Of a stretch of DNA of 64,000 nucleotides, positions 56,268-64,000 are shown one piece after another. The notes beneath the pieces are model-generated. The model did not search any database and was not told the DNA's origin. It saw only the letters and a list, made by a program, of their open reading frames with translations. The translations under genes and the position numbers were made by a program. Each line of letters begins with the position of its first letter. Positions within the stretch are counted from its first letter, which is position 1. Source of the DNA: Pedococcus badiiscoriae. Lineage in GTDB: Bacteria; Actinomycetota; Actinomycetes; Actinomycetales; Dermatophilaceae. The stretch lies in contig NZ_JACCAB010000001.1 of assembly GCF_013408925.1 (NCBI RefSeq), positions 1,178,001 through 1,242,000 of the forward strand, given 5' to 3'.

Positions 56268-56273
56268 CGCCGC

Positions 56274-56681
56274 ATGAAGCTGGCCATCGTGCTGGACTGT
56301 GTCGACGCACCAGGACTGGTGGCGTTCTGGATGGCTGCCCTCGGGTACGAGCATGCCGGGTCGGTACCGGGGTTCGAGGTGCTGCGCAGCCCTGAGGGGT
56401 CCGACGCGGCCCCGACGTTCCTGCTCCAGCAGGTGGACGAGCCCCGCAGTGACAAGAACCGCACTGGCAACAACCGCATGCACGTCGACGTCCACCCCCC
56501 ACTGGATCTCGGCGTCCCCGCCCTGGTCCACCGGCTCGAGTCGCTGGGCGGCCGTGCGCTCGGACCCCCGGTGACCGACCTCGTCCAGACCCTGGGGATC
56601 TGGTGGCAGACGATGGCCGACCCCGAGGGCAACGTCTTCGACGTGGTCGCCGACCCCGGCCACCCGCCACCGGTGGTCTGA
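56274..56681 (+). CDS. VOC-family (glyoxalase-like) protein
   Basis: The 135-residue product has two beta-alpha-beta-beta-beta modules of the vicinal-oxygen-chelate fold. MKLAIVLDCVDAPGLVAFWM, NRMHVDVHPP and MADPEGNVFDVV fit actinobacterial VOC/glyoxalase-like proteins. Likely roles include ligand binding, resistance or isomerisation; none can be chosen from sequence. It appears leaderless and converges with pntB. Confidence 0.88.
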   Translation: MKLAIVLDCVDAPGLVAFWMAALGYEHAGSVPGFEVLRSPEGSDAAPTFLLQQVDEPRSDKNRTGNNRMHVDVHPPLDLGVPALVHRLESLGGRALGPPVTDLVQTLGIWWQTMADPEGNVFDVVADPGHPPPVV

Positions 56682-56715
56682 GGCCGACCCGCCTCGGGCG
56701 CGTCCTCGCGGTGCG

Positions 56716-58101
<1,386 letters not shown>

Positions 58102-58107
58102 CGCGCC

Positions 58108-59640
58108 TCAGTCCTTCCGGAACATCTGGAGCATCCGACCGGTCACGGCGAACCCTCCGAAGATGTTGATGCTGGCCACCAGGGTGGCGAGGAACGCGAG
58201 GACCTGGATCAGCGCGTTGGAGCTTCCGAGCTGCAGGACCCCACCGACGAGGATGATGCCGCTGATCGCGTTGGTCTCGGCCATGAGCGGGGTGTGCAGC
58301 GCGTGCGCGACGTTGGAGATGACGTAGAAGCCCACGATGACGGCCAGAGCGAACACGGTGAAGTGGCCGAGGAAGACGGCGGGCGAGTTCACCGCGATGA
58401 TCCCGAACAGGACTGCGGCCAGGGCCATGAGGACGTACTTGCGGCGCGGGTCCGGTGGCGCCTTCGGCGCCTTGGGCTCGGGTTCCGCCTTGGCGACAGC
58501 GACCGGCGCAGCGCTCACCTGCACCGGCGGAGGCGGCCACATGGTCTGGCCGTCACGGCATACCGTCATGCCACGCTGGACCACGTCGTCGAGGTCGAGG
58601 ACGACGCGCCCGTCCTTGCCGGGGGTGAGCAGCTTGAGCAGGTTGACGAGGTTGGTGCCGAACAGCTGGCTGGCCTGGGTGGGGAGGCGGCCGGGCAGGT
58701 CCGTGTAGCCAATCAGCCGGACGCCGTTCGCGGTCGTGACGATCTGGTCGGCCACGGTGCCGGCGACGTTGCCGCCGTTGGAAGCCGCCATGTCGACGAC
58801 GACCGAGCCCGGCTTCATCGAGGCCACCATCTCCTCGGTGATGAGGCGCGGCGCCGGCCTGCCGGGGATGAGGGCCGTGGTGATGACGATGTCGACGTCC
58901 TTGACCTGCTCGGCATAGAGCTCGGCGGCCTTGCGGTTGAAGTCCTCGCCCATCTCCTTGGCGTAGCCGGTGGCCGAAGGGCCTTCGTCGTCGACCGCGA
59001 TGCTCAGGAACTCGGCGCCCATCGACTCGACCTGCTCGCCGACCTCGGACCGCGCGTCGAAGGCCCGGACGATGGCGCCCAGGCTGCTCGCCGTGCCGAT
59101 GGCGGCGAGACCTGCCACGCCGGCACCGACGACCAGCACCTTGGCCGGGGGGACCTTGCCCGCTGCGGTGACCTGGCCGGTGAACAGGCTCCCGAACTCG
59201 TGCGCCGCCTCGATCACCGCGCGGTAGCCGCCGATGTTCGCCATCGAGGAGAGCACGTCGAGCGACTGCGCACGGGAGATGCGTGGCACGGCGTCCATCG
59301 CGAGCGCCGTGACCCCCGCGGCGGTGAGCCGCTCGACGAGGTCGGGGTTCAGCGCGGGCGACACCAAGCAGGCCAGCAGGGAACCGGGACGCAGGCGACC
59401 GATCTCGTCGTCACTCGGCGCGTTCACCTTCAGGACCACGTCGCTCGCCCACGCGTCGGCCGCTTGGACCACCGAGGCGCCCGCCGCGGCATACGCCTCG
59501 TCGGAGAAGGAGGATCGTGCTCCGGCACCCCGCTCCACGACCACGTCGTACCCGAGGGCGATCAGCTGACCGACGGTCTTGGGCGTCGCGGCGACCCGAG
59601 TCTCCCCCGGCTTGGACTCTGCTGGGACACCGATCCGCAC
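58108..59640 (-). CDS. pntA: NAD(P) transhydrogenase subunit alpha (fused)
   Basis: The 510-residue product fuses the NAD-binding domain I ([40 protein letters not shown]) to the membrane segments that are separate alpha2 subunits in some bacteria. An Ala/Pro linker joins them, then four helices ([38 protein letters not shown]). The GTG at 59640 has GGGAGC upstream, and a TAGGTT at 59698-59703 is a possible -10. It forms an operon with pntB. Confidence 0.94.
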   Translation of the reverse strand: MRIGVPAESKPGETRVAATPKTVGQLIALGYDVVVERGAGARSSFSDEAYAAAGASVVQAADAWASDVVLKVNAPSDDEIGRLRPGSLLACLVSPALNPDLVERLTAAGVTALAMDAVPRISRAQSLDVLSSMANIGGYRAVIEAAHEFGSLFTGQVTAAGKVPPAKVLVVGAGVAGLAAIGTASSLGAIVRAFDARSEVGEQVESMGAEFLSIAVDDEGPSATGYAKEMGEDFNRKAAELYAEQVKDVDIVITTALIPGRPAPRLITEEMVASMKPGSVVVDMAASNGGNVAGTVADQIVTTANGVRLIGYTDLPGRLPTQASQLFGTNLVNLLKLLTPGKDGRVVLDLDDVVQRGMTVCRDGQTMWPPPPVQVSAAPVAVAKAEPEPKAPKAPPDPRRKYVLMALAAVLFGIIAVNSPAVFLGHFTVFALAVIVGFYVISNVAHALHTPLMAETNAISGIILVGGVLQLGSSNALIQVLAFLATLVASINIFGGFAVTGRMLQMFRKD

Positions 59641-59697
59641 TGCTGCTCCCGTCGCTGGAAGGCCTGGAACGTCGCGTCACGCCTCGTGACGTCGCCA

Positions 59698-59703
59698 AAC
59701 CTA
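59698..59703 (-). promoter_or_regulatory. candidate -10 for pntAB
   Basis: TAGGTT on the minus strand would give a leader of about 50 nt. Confidence 0.4.
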
Positions 59704-59744
59704 TTGGCTGGACCGCCGCGATGGCGCCGCAACGTGACGACGGT

Positions 59745-59779
59745 CGCGCCCGCCGTCCACAGGTTGGACGACGGGCGCG
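59745..59779 (-). terminator. hairpin between the small membrane gene and pntA
   Basis: A 15-bp stem with one wobble (CGCGCCCGCCGTCCA with TGGACGACGGGCGCG) encloses a 5-nt loop. It should end the transcript of the 59802-60008 gene. Confidence 0.7.
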
Positions 59780-59801
59780 AGGCAGTGTGGGGTGGGACTG
59801 C

Positions 59802-60008
59802 TCAGACGAGGCCGAGCACGATCATGGTCATCAGGGCGATCACCGTGATCGCGCCGATGAGCAGGCCACCACCGATGTCTGACTGGGTCTCGGCGTAGCT
59901 GCGGTCGTTGTGCAGGTAGTCATGGGGGTAGTGGCTGGCGTGGCCACGTGAGTGGCGGCCGGCGCGCTCTGCGGCGCGGGTACGGGTCCGGGTGGTGGAA
60001 CTGGTCAT
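59802..60008 (-). CDS. small His/Arg-rich single-span membrane protein
   Basis: The 68-residue product has a polar N-terminus rich in Arg, His and Tyr (SRGHASHYPHDYLHNDRSYA) and a C-terminal membrane helix (GGGLLIGAITVIALMTMIVL). AAAGGAG precedes the ATG. A TetR-like operator candidate lies upstream. No family was recognised. Own promoter and own terminator suggest an independently regulated small gene. Confidence 0.75.
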   Translation of the reverse strand: MTSSTTRTRTRAAERAGRHSRGHASHYPHDYLHNDRSYAETQSDIGGGLLIGAITVIALMTMIVLGLV

Positions 60009-60025
60009 GTCACTCACTCCTTTCA

Positions 60026-60043
60026 ATACGCTACGAACCGTAT
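60026..60043. promoter_or_regulatory. dyad operator upstream of the small membrane gene
   Basis: ATACGCTACGAACCGTAT has 5-bp arms ATACG and CGTAT, followed by another CGTAT. It lies 18 bp upstream of the ATG at 60008 and resembles TetR-type sites. Confidence 0.4.
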
Positions 60044-60098
60044 CGTATCTGTGGAGGCCGCACAACCCCGCCGACGTCAGGCCGTGTACCCGGCGACG

Positions 60099-61076
60099 TC
60101 AGGCGGTGCCCCCGCCGACATCCCCGTGCGGCACAGGCTGGCCGAGCCGACCGGCTTGGTAGTCCGCGAACGCCTTGCGGACCTCGGCCTCGGTGTTCAT
60201 GACGAACGGGCCGGCCCAGGCGACCGGTTCACGGATGGGCAGCCCGCCGAGGACGACGACGTCGAGCCCCGCGGCATACCGCTCCTGCTGCGTGCGAGCC
60301 GACGACAGCTGGATGGCGTCGCCGGGGCCGAAGACGGCGAGTTGGCCGGGACCGACAGGCGTCTGGTCGGGGCCCACGAAGCCATCGCCACTCATGACGT
60401 ACACCAGGGCGTTGAAGTCGCGTCGCCACGGGAGCGAGAGCTCGCCGCCGGGAGCCACGGTCGCGTGGACCATCGCCATGGGCGTGTGCGTCGACCCGGG
60501 GCCGCTGACGCCGCCCACCTCGCCGGCGATGACGCGCAGCAGCGACCCACCGTCCGCGGAGGTGAGCAGGCCCACCTCGCTCGACCGGAGGTCTTGGTAT
60601 GCCGGCGCCTTGAGCTTGTCGACCTTCGGCAGGTTCACCCACAGCTGGAACCCGTGGAACAGGCCGCCGCTGACGACGAGGTGCTCCGGGGGCGCTTCGA
60701 TGTGCAGGATCCCCGACCCGGCAGTCATCCACTGGGTGTCGCCATCCGTGATGGTCCCGCCACCTCCGAACGAGTCCTGGTGCTCGAAGATGCCGTCGAT
60801 GATGTAGGTGACCGTCTCGAAACCACGGTGCGGGTGCCACGGGGTGCCCTTGGGCTCACCGGGCGCGTACTCGACGGCGCCCATCTCGTCCATGTGGATG
60901 AACGGGTCGAGGTCGCGCAGGTCGACGCCCGCGAAGGCGCGCTTGACCGGGAACCCCTCACCCTCGAGGCCACTGGGTGCGCTGGTCACGGAGCGGACGC
61001 GGCGCTGCTCGGCGATCGCGCCGGGCGCCGGGACGCGTGGCAGGACCGTGAGGTCGGCGACAGAGACAGCAGGCAT
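60099..61076 (-). CDS. pirin-family protein
   Basis: The 325-residue product has the double cupin fold of pirins. The N-terminal metal-binding motifs are present: PWHPHRGFETVTYIIDG (His ligands) and MTAGSGILHIEAP (His and Glu). Pirins act as redox-linked regulators or quercetinases; which is unknown here. The ATG at 61076 lies 15 bp downstream of an 18-bp MarR-like palindrome, so repression by such a regulator is likely, although no marR-like gene is in this window. Confidence 0.93.
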   Translation of the reverse strand: MPAVSVADLTVLPRVPAPGAIAEQRRVRSVTSAPSGLEGEGFPVKRAFAGVDLRDLDPFIHMDEMGAVEYAPGEPKGTPWHPHRGFETVTYIIDGIFEHQDSFGGGGTITDGDTQWMTAGSGILHIEAPPEHLVVSGGLFHGFQLWVNLPKVDKLKAPAYQDLRSSEVGLLTSADGGSLLRVIAGEVGGVSGPGSTHTPMAMVHATVAPGGELSLPWRRDFNALVYVMSGDGFVGPDQTPVGPGQLAVFGPGDAIQLSSARTQQERYAAGLDVVVLGGLPIREPVAWAGPFVMNTEAEVRKAFADYQAGRLGQPVPHGDVGGGTA

Positions 61077-61090
61077 GGTGACTCCCGATC

Positions 61091-61108
61091 TAGTTCGAAT
61101 TTCAACTA
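61091..61108. promoter_or_regulatory. MarR-like palindrome upstream of pirin
   Basis: TAGTTCGAATTTCAACTA is an imperfect 18-bp inverted repeat, TAGTT...AACTA with an AATT centre. Such sites are typical for MarR-family repressors. Confidence 0.5.
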
Positions 61109-61149
61109 TCTCCTAGAACCAGCGCACCCGTCAACCCATTCCCCACGAC

Positions 61150-61187
61150 GAAGCCCGGTCCGCAGGCATGCCTGCGGACCGGGCTTC
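61150..61187. terminator. 38-bp perfect palindrome, bidirectional terminator
   Basis: Arms GAAGCCCGGTCCGCAGGCA and TGCCTGCGGACCGGGCTTC are exact complements with no spacer. It lies after the 61196-61711 gene and before the pirin promoter. Confidence 0.8.
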
Positions 61188-61195
61188 GGGGGTCG

Positions 61196-61711
61196 TCAGA
61201 CCGGCGGGCGCCGCTCTCCGGAGTCCGCCCCGGCCGTGCCGTCGTAGGGGGTGCCGGACGTGCCGTCGGAGTGAGTGACGGTTCCGTCGGAATGGGTGAC
61301 GGTTCCGTCGGTCTGGGCCGTCGGCTCGGCCGCCACGTCGCGTTCGGTGTCGGCTTCGGCCCCCGACATGTCGACATCGGGGTCGCGCTCATCCGCCTGC
61401 CGCAGGTGCTCGTCCCGGTGCTCACGCGCCACGGCCGCGCCTTCGGCCCGTCGCTCGGCCTCCGCCTCCAGCTGGACCGCTCGGGCCTGCTGCTCCTGCG
61501 CCTCGGCCCTGGCCTTCTCTGCCTGCGCCTGCGCCTGCGCCGCCGCGGCGTCCCGCTCGCGGTGCTCGCGGTCGTGCCGCTCGGCCTCGGACCGCAGCTC
61601 TGCGGCCTCCTCGCGACGGGCTTCGAGCCGGCGGTTCCGGTTCATCATGACGACTAGGCCGATGACGGCCAGCACCACGACGATGAGGATGATCCAGACG
61701 ATGGGTTTCAT
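61196..61711 (-). CDS. membrane-anchored coiled-coil protein
   Basis: The 171-residue product has an N-terminal membrane helix (VWIILIVVVLAVIGLVVMM). A long charged coiled coil follows (RREEAAELRSEAERHDREHR and QAQAEKARAEAQEQQARA). The acidic C-terminus carries a VTHSDGT repeat. GGAGGG precedes the ATG at 61711. Proteins of this layout are common in actinobacteria, and their function is unknown. It is followed by a strong palindromic terminator. Confidence 0.85.
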   Translation of the reverse strand: MKPIVWIILIVVVLAVIGLVVMMNRNRRLEARREEAAELRSEAERHDREHRERDAAAAQAQAQAEKARAEAQEQQARAVQLEAEAERRAEGAAVAREHRDEHLRQADERDPDVDMSGAEADTERDVAAEPTAQTDGTVTHSDGTVTHSDGTSGTPYDGTAGADSGERRPPV

Positions 61712-61825
61712 GAGCCCTCCTGGGTTGGGCCGGGAACGGGATCCCCGGCATTCGCAACCTAGGGCAGACCGGCGCAAACGTCCACCGTCGACGGGGACAT
61801 CTACGCAGGTCAGGACCGGTGTGGG

Positions 61826-63454
61826 CTACGTGCTGAGCCCGAGGTCGGCGATGGACTTCTCGCGCATCTCGACCTTGCGGACCTTGCCGGTGACGGTCAT
61901 CGGGAACTCGTCCACGATCGTGACGTAGCGCGGGATCTTGTAGTGCGCGAGCTTGCCGGTGGCGAAGGCCCGCACGGCCTCGGCGTCGAGCGGCTCTGCT
62001 CCTTCGCGCATCCGGATCCAGGCGCACAGCTCCTCGCCGTACTTCTCGTCGGGCACCCCGATCACCTGCGCGTCGAGGATGTCCGGGTGGGTGTAGAGGA
62101 ACTCCTCGATCTCGCGCGGGTAGACGTTCTCGCCGCCCCGGATGACCATGTCCTTGATCCGCCCGGTGATCTGGACGTAGCCGTCCTCGTCCATCACCGC
62201 GATGTCACCGGTGTGCATCCAGCCGTCGACGAGCACCTCGTCGGTCTTGTCCGGCTGCTGCCAGTAGCCCAGCATCACCGAGTAGCCCTTGGTGCAGAAC
62301 TCGCCCGCCTGACCGCGCGGCAGCGTCTCGCCCGAGACCGGGTCGACGACCTTGATCTCGAGGTGGGGCCCGACGCGGCCGACGGTGCCGACCTTCTGCT
62401 CGAAGGTGTCGTCGGGGCGGTTCTGGGTGGAGACGGGCGACGTCTCGGTCATCCCGTAGGCGATCGTCATCTCCGTGATCCCCGTGTCGATGAGCTTGGT
62501 CATCATCGTGGCAGGGCACGGCGATCCGGCCATGATCCCGGTCCGCACGGACGACAGGTCGTAGTTGTCGAAGTCCGGCAGCGACCACTCCGCGATGAAC
62601 ATCGTGGGCACGCCGTAGAGCGAGGTGCACTTCTCGTCCGCGGTCGCCTTGAGGGTTGCGGCCGGGTCGAAACCGGGGGCGGGGATGATCATGGCCGCGC
62701 CGTGGGTGGTGCAGGCCAGGTTGCCCATCACCATGCCGAAGCAGTGGTAGAACGGCACCGGAATGCAGACCCGGTCGGCCTCGGTGTAGCGGCAGAGCTC
62801 GCCGACGAAGAAGCCGTTGTTGAGGATGTTGCGGTGCGACAGGGTGGCACCCTTGGGGAAGCCGGTCGTGCCCGACGTGTACTGGATGTTGATCGCGTCA
62901 CCGGGCTTCAGGGCGGACTGGACCTGCGCCACCTGCTCTTCGCTGACCTCCTCAGCCCGCGCGAGGAGCTGGTCCCACGACTCCTGGCCGAAGACGAACG
63001 AGTCGCGCAGCTGGGGGCAGCTGCCGCGCACCTCGTCGAGCATGGCGACGTAGTCGCTGGTCTTGAACGACTCGGCGAGGAACACCGCCGAGATGCCGGC
63101 CTGCTTGAGGACGAACTCGAGCTCGTGGGTGCGGTAGCTCGGGTTGATGTTGACGAGGATGGCCCCGATCTTGGCCGTCGCGTACTGCACCACCGTCCAC
63201 TGCGCGCAGTTCGGTGCCCAGATGCCCACTCGCTCCCCGGTGGTCATGCCGGTGGCTAGCAGCGCCCGCGCGAGCCGGTCCACCTCGGCGGCGAACTCGG
63301 CATACGTCCAGCGGATCCCTTGGGCCACGTCCACCAGGGCCTCACGGTCCCCGAACCTGGACACGGTCGCGTCGAGGTTGTCGGGGATGGTCTGCTCGAG
63401 CAGCGGGGGTTCGGTCTCGCCCGCGGTGTGCGACAGCGTGGTCATGTCTGTCAT
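61826..63454 (-). CDS. AMP-binding acyl-CoA synthetase (FadD-like)
   Basis: The 542-residue product activates fatty or aryl acids to CoA esters. It has YTSGTTGFPKGATLSHRN, AYGMTETSPVSTQNRPDD, GWMHTGDIAVMDEDGY, the hinge GRIKDMVIRGGENVYPREI and the catalytic Lys in MTVTGKVRKVEMRE. The pattern fits the actinobacterial AMP-binding group often annotated as fatty-acid CoA ligase. ATG at 63454 is chosen; the ATG three codons on is the alternative. The substrate is not defined. Confidence 0.92.
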   Translation of the reverse strand: MTDMTTLSHTAGETEPPLLEQTIPDNLDATVSRFGDREALVDVAQGIRWTYAEFAAEVDRLARALLATGMTTGERVGIWAPNCAQWTVVQYATAKIGAILVNINPSYRTHELEFVLKQAGISAVFLAESFKTSDYVAMLDEVRGSCPQLRDSFVFGQESWDQLLARAEEVSEEQVAQVQSALKPGDAINIQYTSGTTGFPKGATLSHRNILNNGFFVGELCRYTEADRVCIPVPFYHCFGMVMGNLACTTHGAAMIIPAPGFDPAATLKATADEKCTSLYGVPTMFIAEWSLPDFDNYDLSSVRTGIMAGSPCPATMMTKLIDTGITEMTIAYGMTETSPVSTQNRPDDTFEQKVGTVGRVGPHLEIKVVDPVSGETLPRGQAGEFCTKGYSVMLGYWQQPDKTDEVLVDGWMHTGDIAVMDEDGYVQITGRIKDMVIRGGENVYPREIEEFLYTHPDILDAQVIGVPDEKYGEELCAWIRMREGAEPLDAEAVRAFATGKLAHYKIPRYVTIVDEFPMTVTGKVRKVEMREKSIADLGLST

Positions 63455-63557
63455 CCCACCGCGCACACACCCATCCCACAACCCCGGACGCCGGTTCGCC
63501 TTCGAAACGAAACCCGGTGTCGACCGGGGCCAGGGTGCCGGTACCGTCCGTCGGGAC

Positions 63558-64000
63558 ATGAGCAGCACACTCCAGGCCACCAACCTCGCCGCCGGGCACG
63601 GCGCCCGGGCGCTCTTCGCCGGTCTCGACCTCATCGTGGGTCCCGGTGACGTCGTCGGCCTCGTCGGCGCCAACGGTGCCGGGAAGTCGACGCTGCTGCG
63701 GCTGCTCGCGGGTGAGCTGGAGCCGGAGGAGGGCTCGGTCACGCTGACCCCGGCGAGCGCGACGGTGGGGCACCTGCCCCAGGAACCGGAGCGCCGACCC
63801 GGCGAGACCGTGTCCGGTTTCATCGCGCGGCGCACCGGCGTGAGCCACGCCGAGGCGGCGATGAACGCCGCCGCCGAAGCGCTCGCCGACCCCACTCCCG
63901 GGGCCGACGACAGATATGCCGTGGCGCTGGAGACGTGGCTGGCGCTGGGTGGAGCGGACCTCGAGCAGCGCGCGGCCACCACAGCCGCCACCCTCGGCCT
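63558..64000 (+). CDS. ABC-F ATPase, 3' end beyond the window
   Basis: The visible 147 codons start MSSTLQATNLAAGHGARALF and include Walker A VGLVGANGAGKSTLLRLLAG, then EPEEGSVTLTPASATVGHLP and QEPERRPGETVSGFIARRTG. This is the N-terminal ATPase of ABC-F proteins, soluble factors acting on the ribosome in translation or antibiotic resistance. The stop lies outside the window. TACCGT ten bases before the ATG is a possible -10. Confidence 0.88.
   Translation, partial: MSSTLQATNLAAGHGARALFAGLDLIVGPGDVVGLVGANGAGKSTLLRLLAGELEPEEGSVTLTPASATVGHLPQEPERRPGETVSGFIARRTGVSHAEAAMNAAAEALADPTPGADDRYAVALETWLALGGADLEQRAATTAATLG

Overview
The window is 64 kb of very GC-rich DNA with dense, often overlapping genes (many ATGA or GTGA stop/start overlaps), frequent GTG starts and leaderless promoters of the TANNNT type. 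Gene content points to an actinobacterium: dnaX beside an SRP RNA and tRNA-Ser, lysC with an internal beta start, LytR_C proteins, SHOCT, SPW, DUF3817 and DUF6297 proteins, and PPi-type phosphofructokinase. The style fits Micrococcales, perhaps Intrasporangiaceae; the family placement is inference. No plasmid or phage replication genes, transposases or CRISPR arrays were seen.

Layout. 0-2 kb: an unknown protein and an extended SDR with a repetitive tail. 2-6 kb: a five-gene minus-strand operon of unrecognised proteins (phasin-like helices plus Ig-like domains, a His/Cys-rich protein, a basic-tailed double Ig-like protein, a Thr-rich beta protein, a seven-repeat propeller); this is the best candidate for an undescribed system. 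6-8 kb: a secreted repeat protein, an ECF-like sigma factor and a coupled membrane protein. 8-14 kb: acyl-CoA ligase, phosphofructokinase, L,D-transpeptidase plus M15 lipoprotein, and a double LytR_C protein. 14-16.4 kb: lysC and an asd-like gene whose product lacks the catalytic cysteine. 16.5-25.6 kb: two ABC exporters, the DUF5063-recR-SRPBCC-dnaX cluster, SRP RNA and tRNA-Ser(GGA). 25.7-33 kb: prpE-like ligase, AEC transporter, HerA/DUF853 ATPase and small envelope proteins. 33-35 kb: a two-component system divergent from a GH15 hydrolase. 37-38.3 kb: a DUF6529-like membrane protein, a Rieske protein and a 28-residue membrane peptide. 38.4-43.5 kb: DEAD-box helicase, PEP synthase and its regulatory protein.

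43.5-51.3 kb looks accessory: two PAP2 phosphatases behind a small leader ORF, a large secreted FG-GAP protein, an MFS transporter, a P-loop kinase and a DUF4143 ATPase preceded by four 13-bp repeats at exact 22-bp spacing. It ends at tRNA-Ser(CGA), whose 3' end is duplicated nearby. 51.5-64 kb returns to housekeeping genes: DedA, tadA, upp, a PH-domain protein, an amino-acid permease with a damaged 5' end, a VOC protein, pntAB, pirin, a FadD-type ligase and the start of an ABC-F gene.

Across the window the octamer CGGCATAC (or its complement GTATGCCG) occurs about 38 times by eye, far above a GC-based expectation. It lies in coding and non-coding DNA and is absent from about 42.25 to 52.64 kb, which supports a separate history for the accessory block. 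All homology statements rest on motif recognition; no searches were run.
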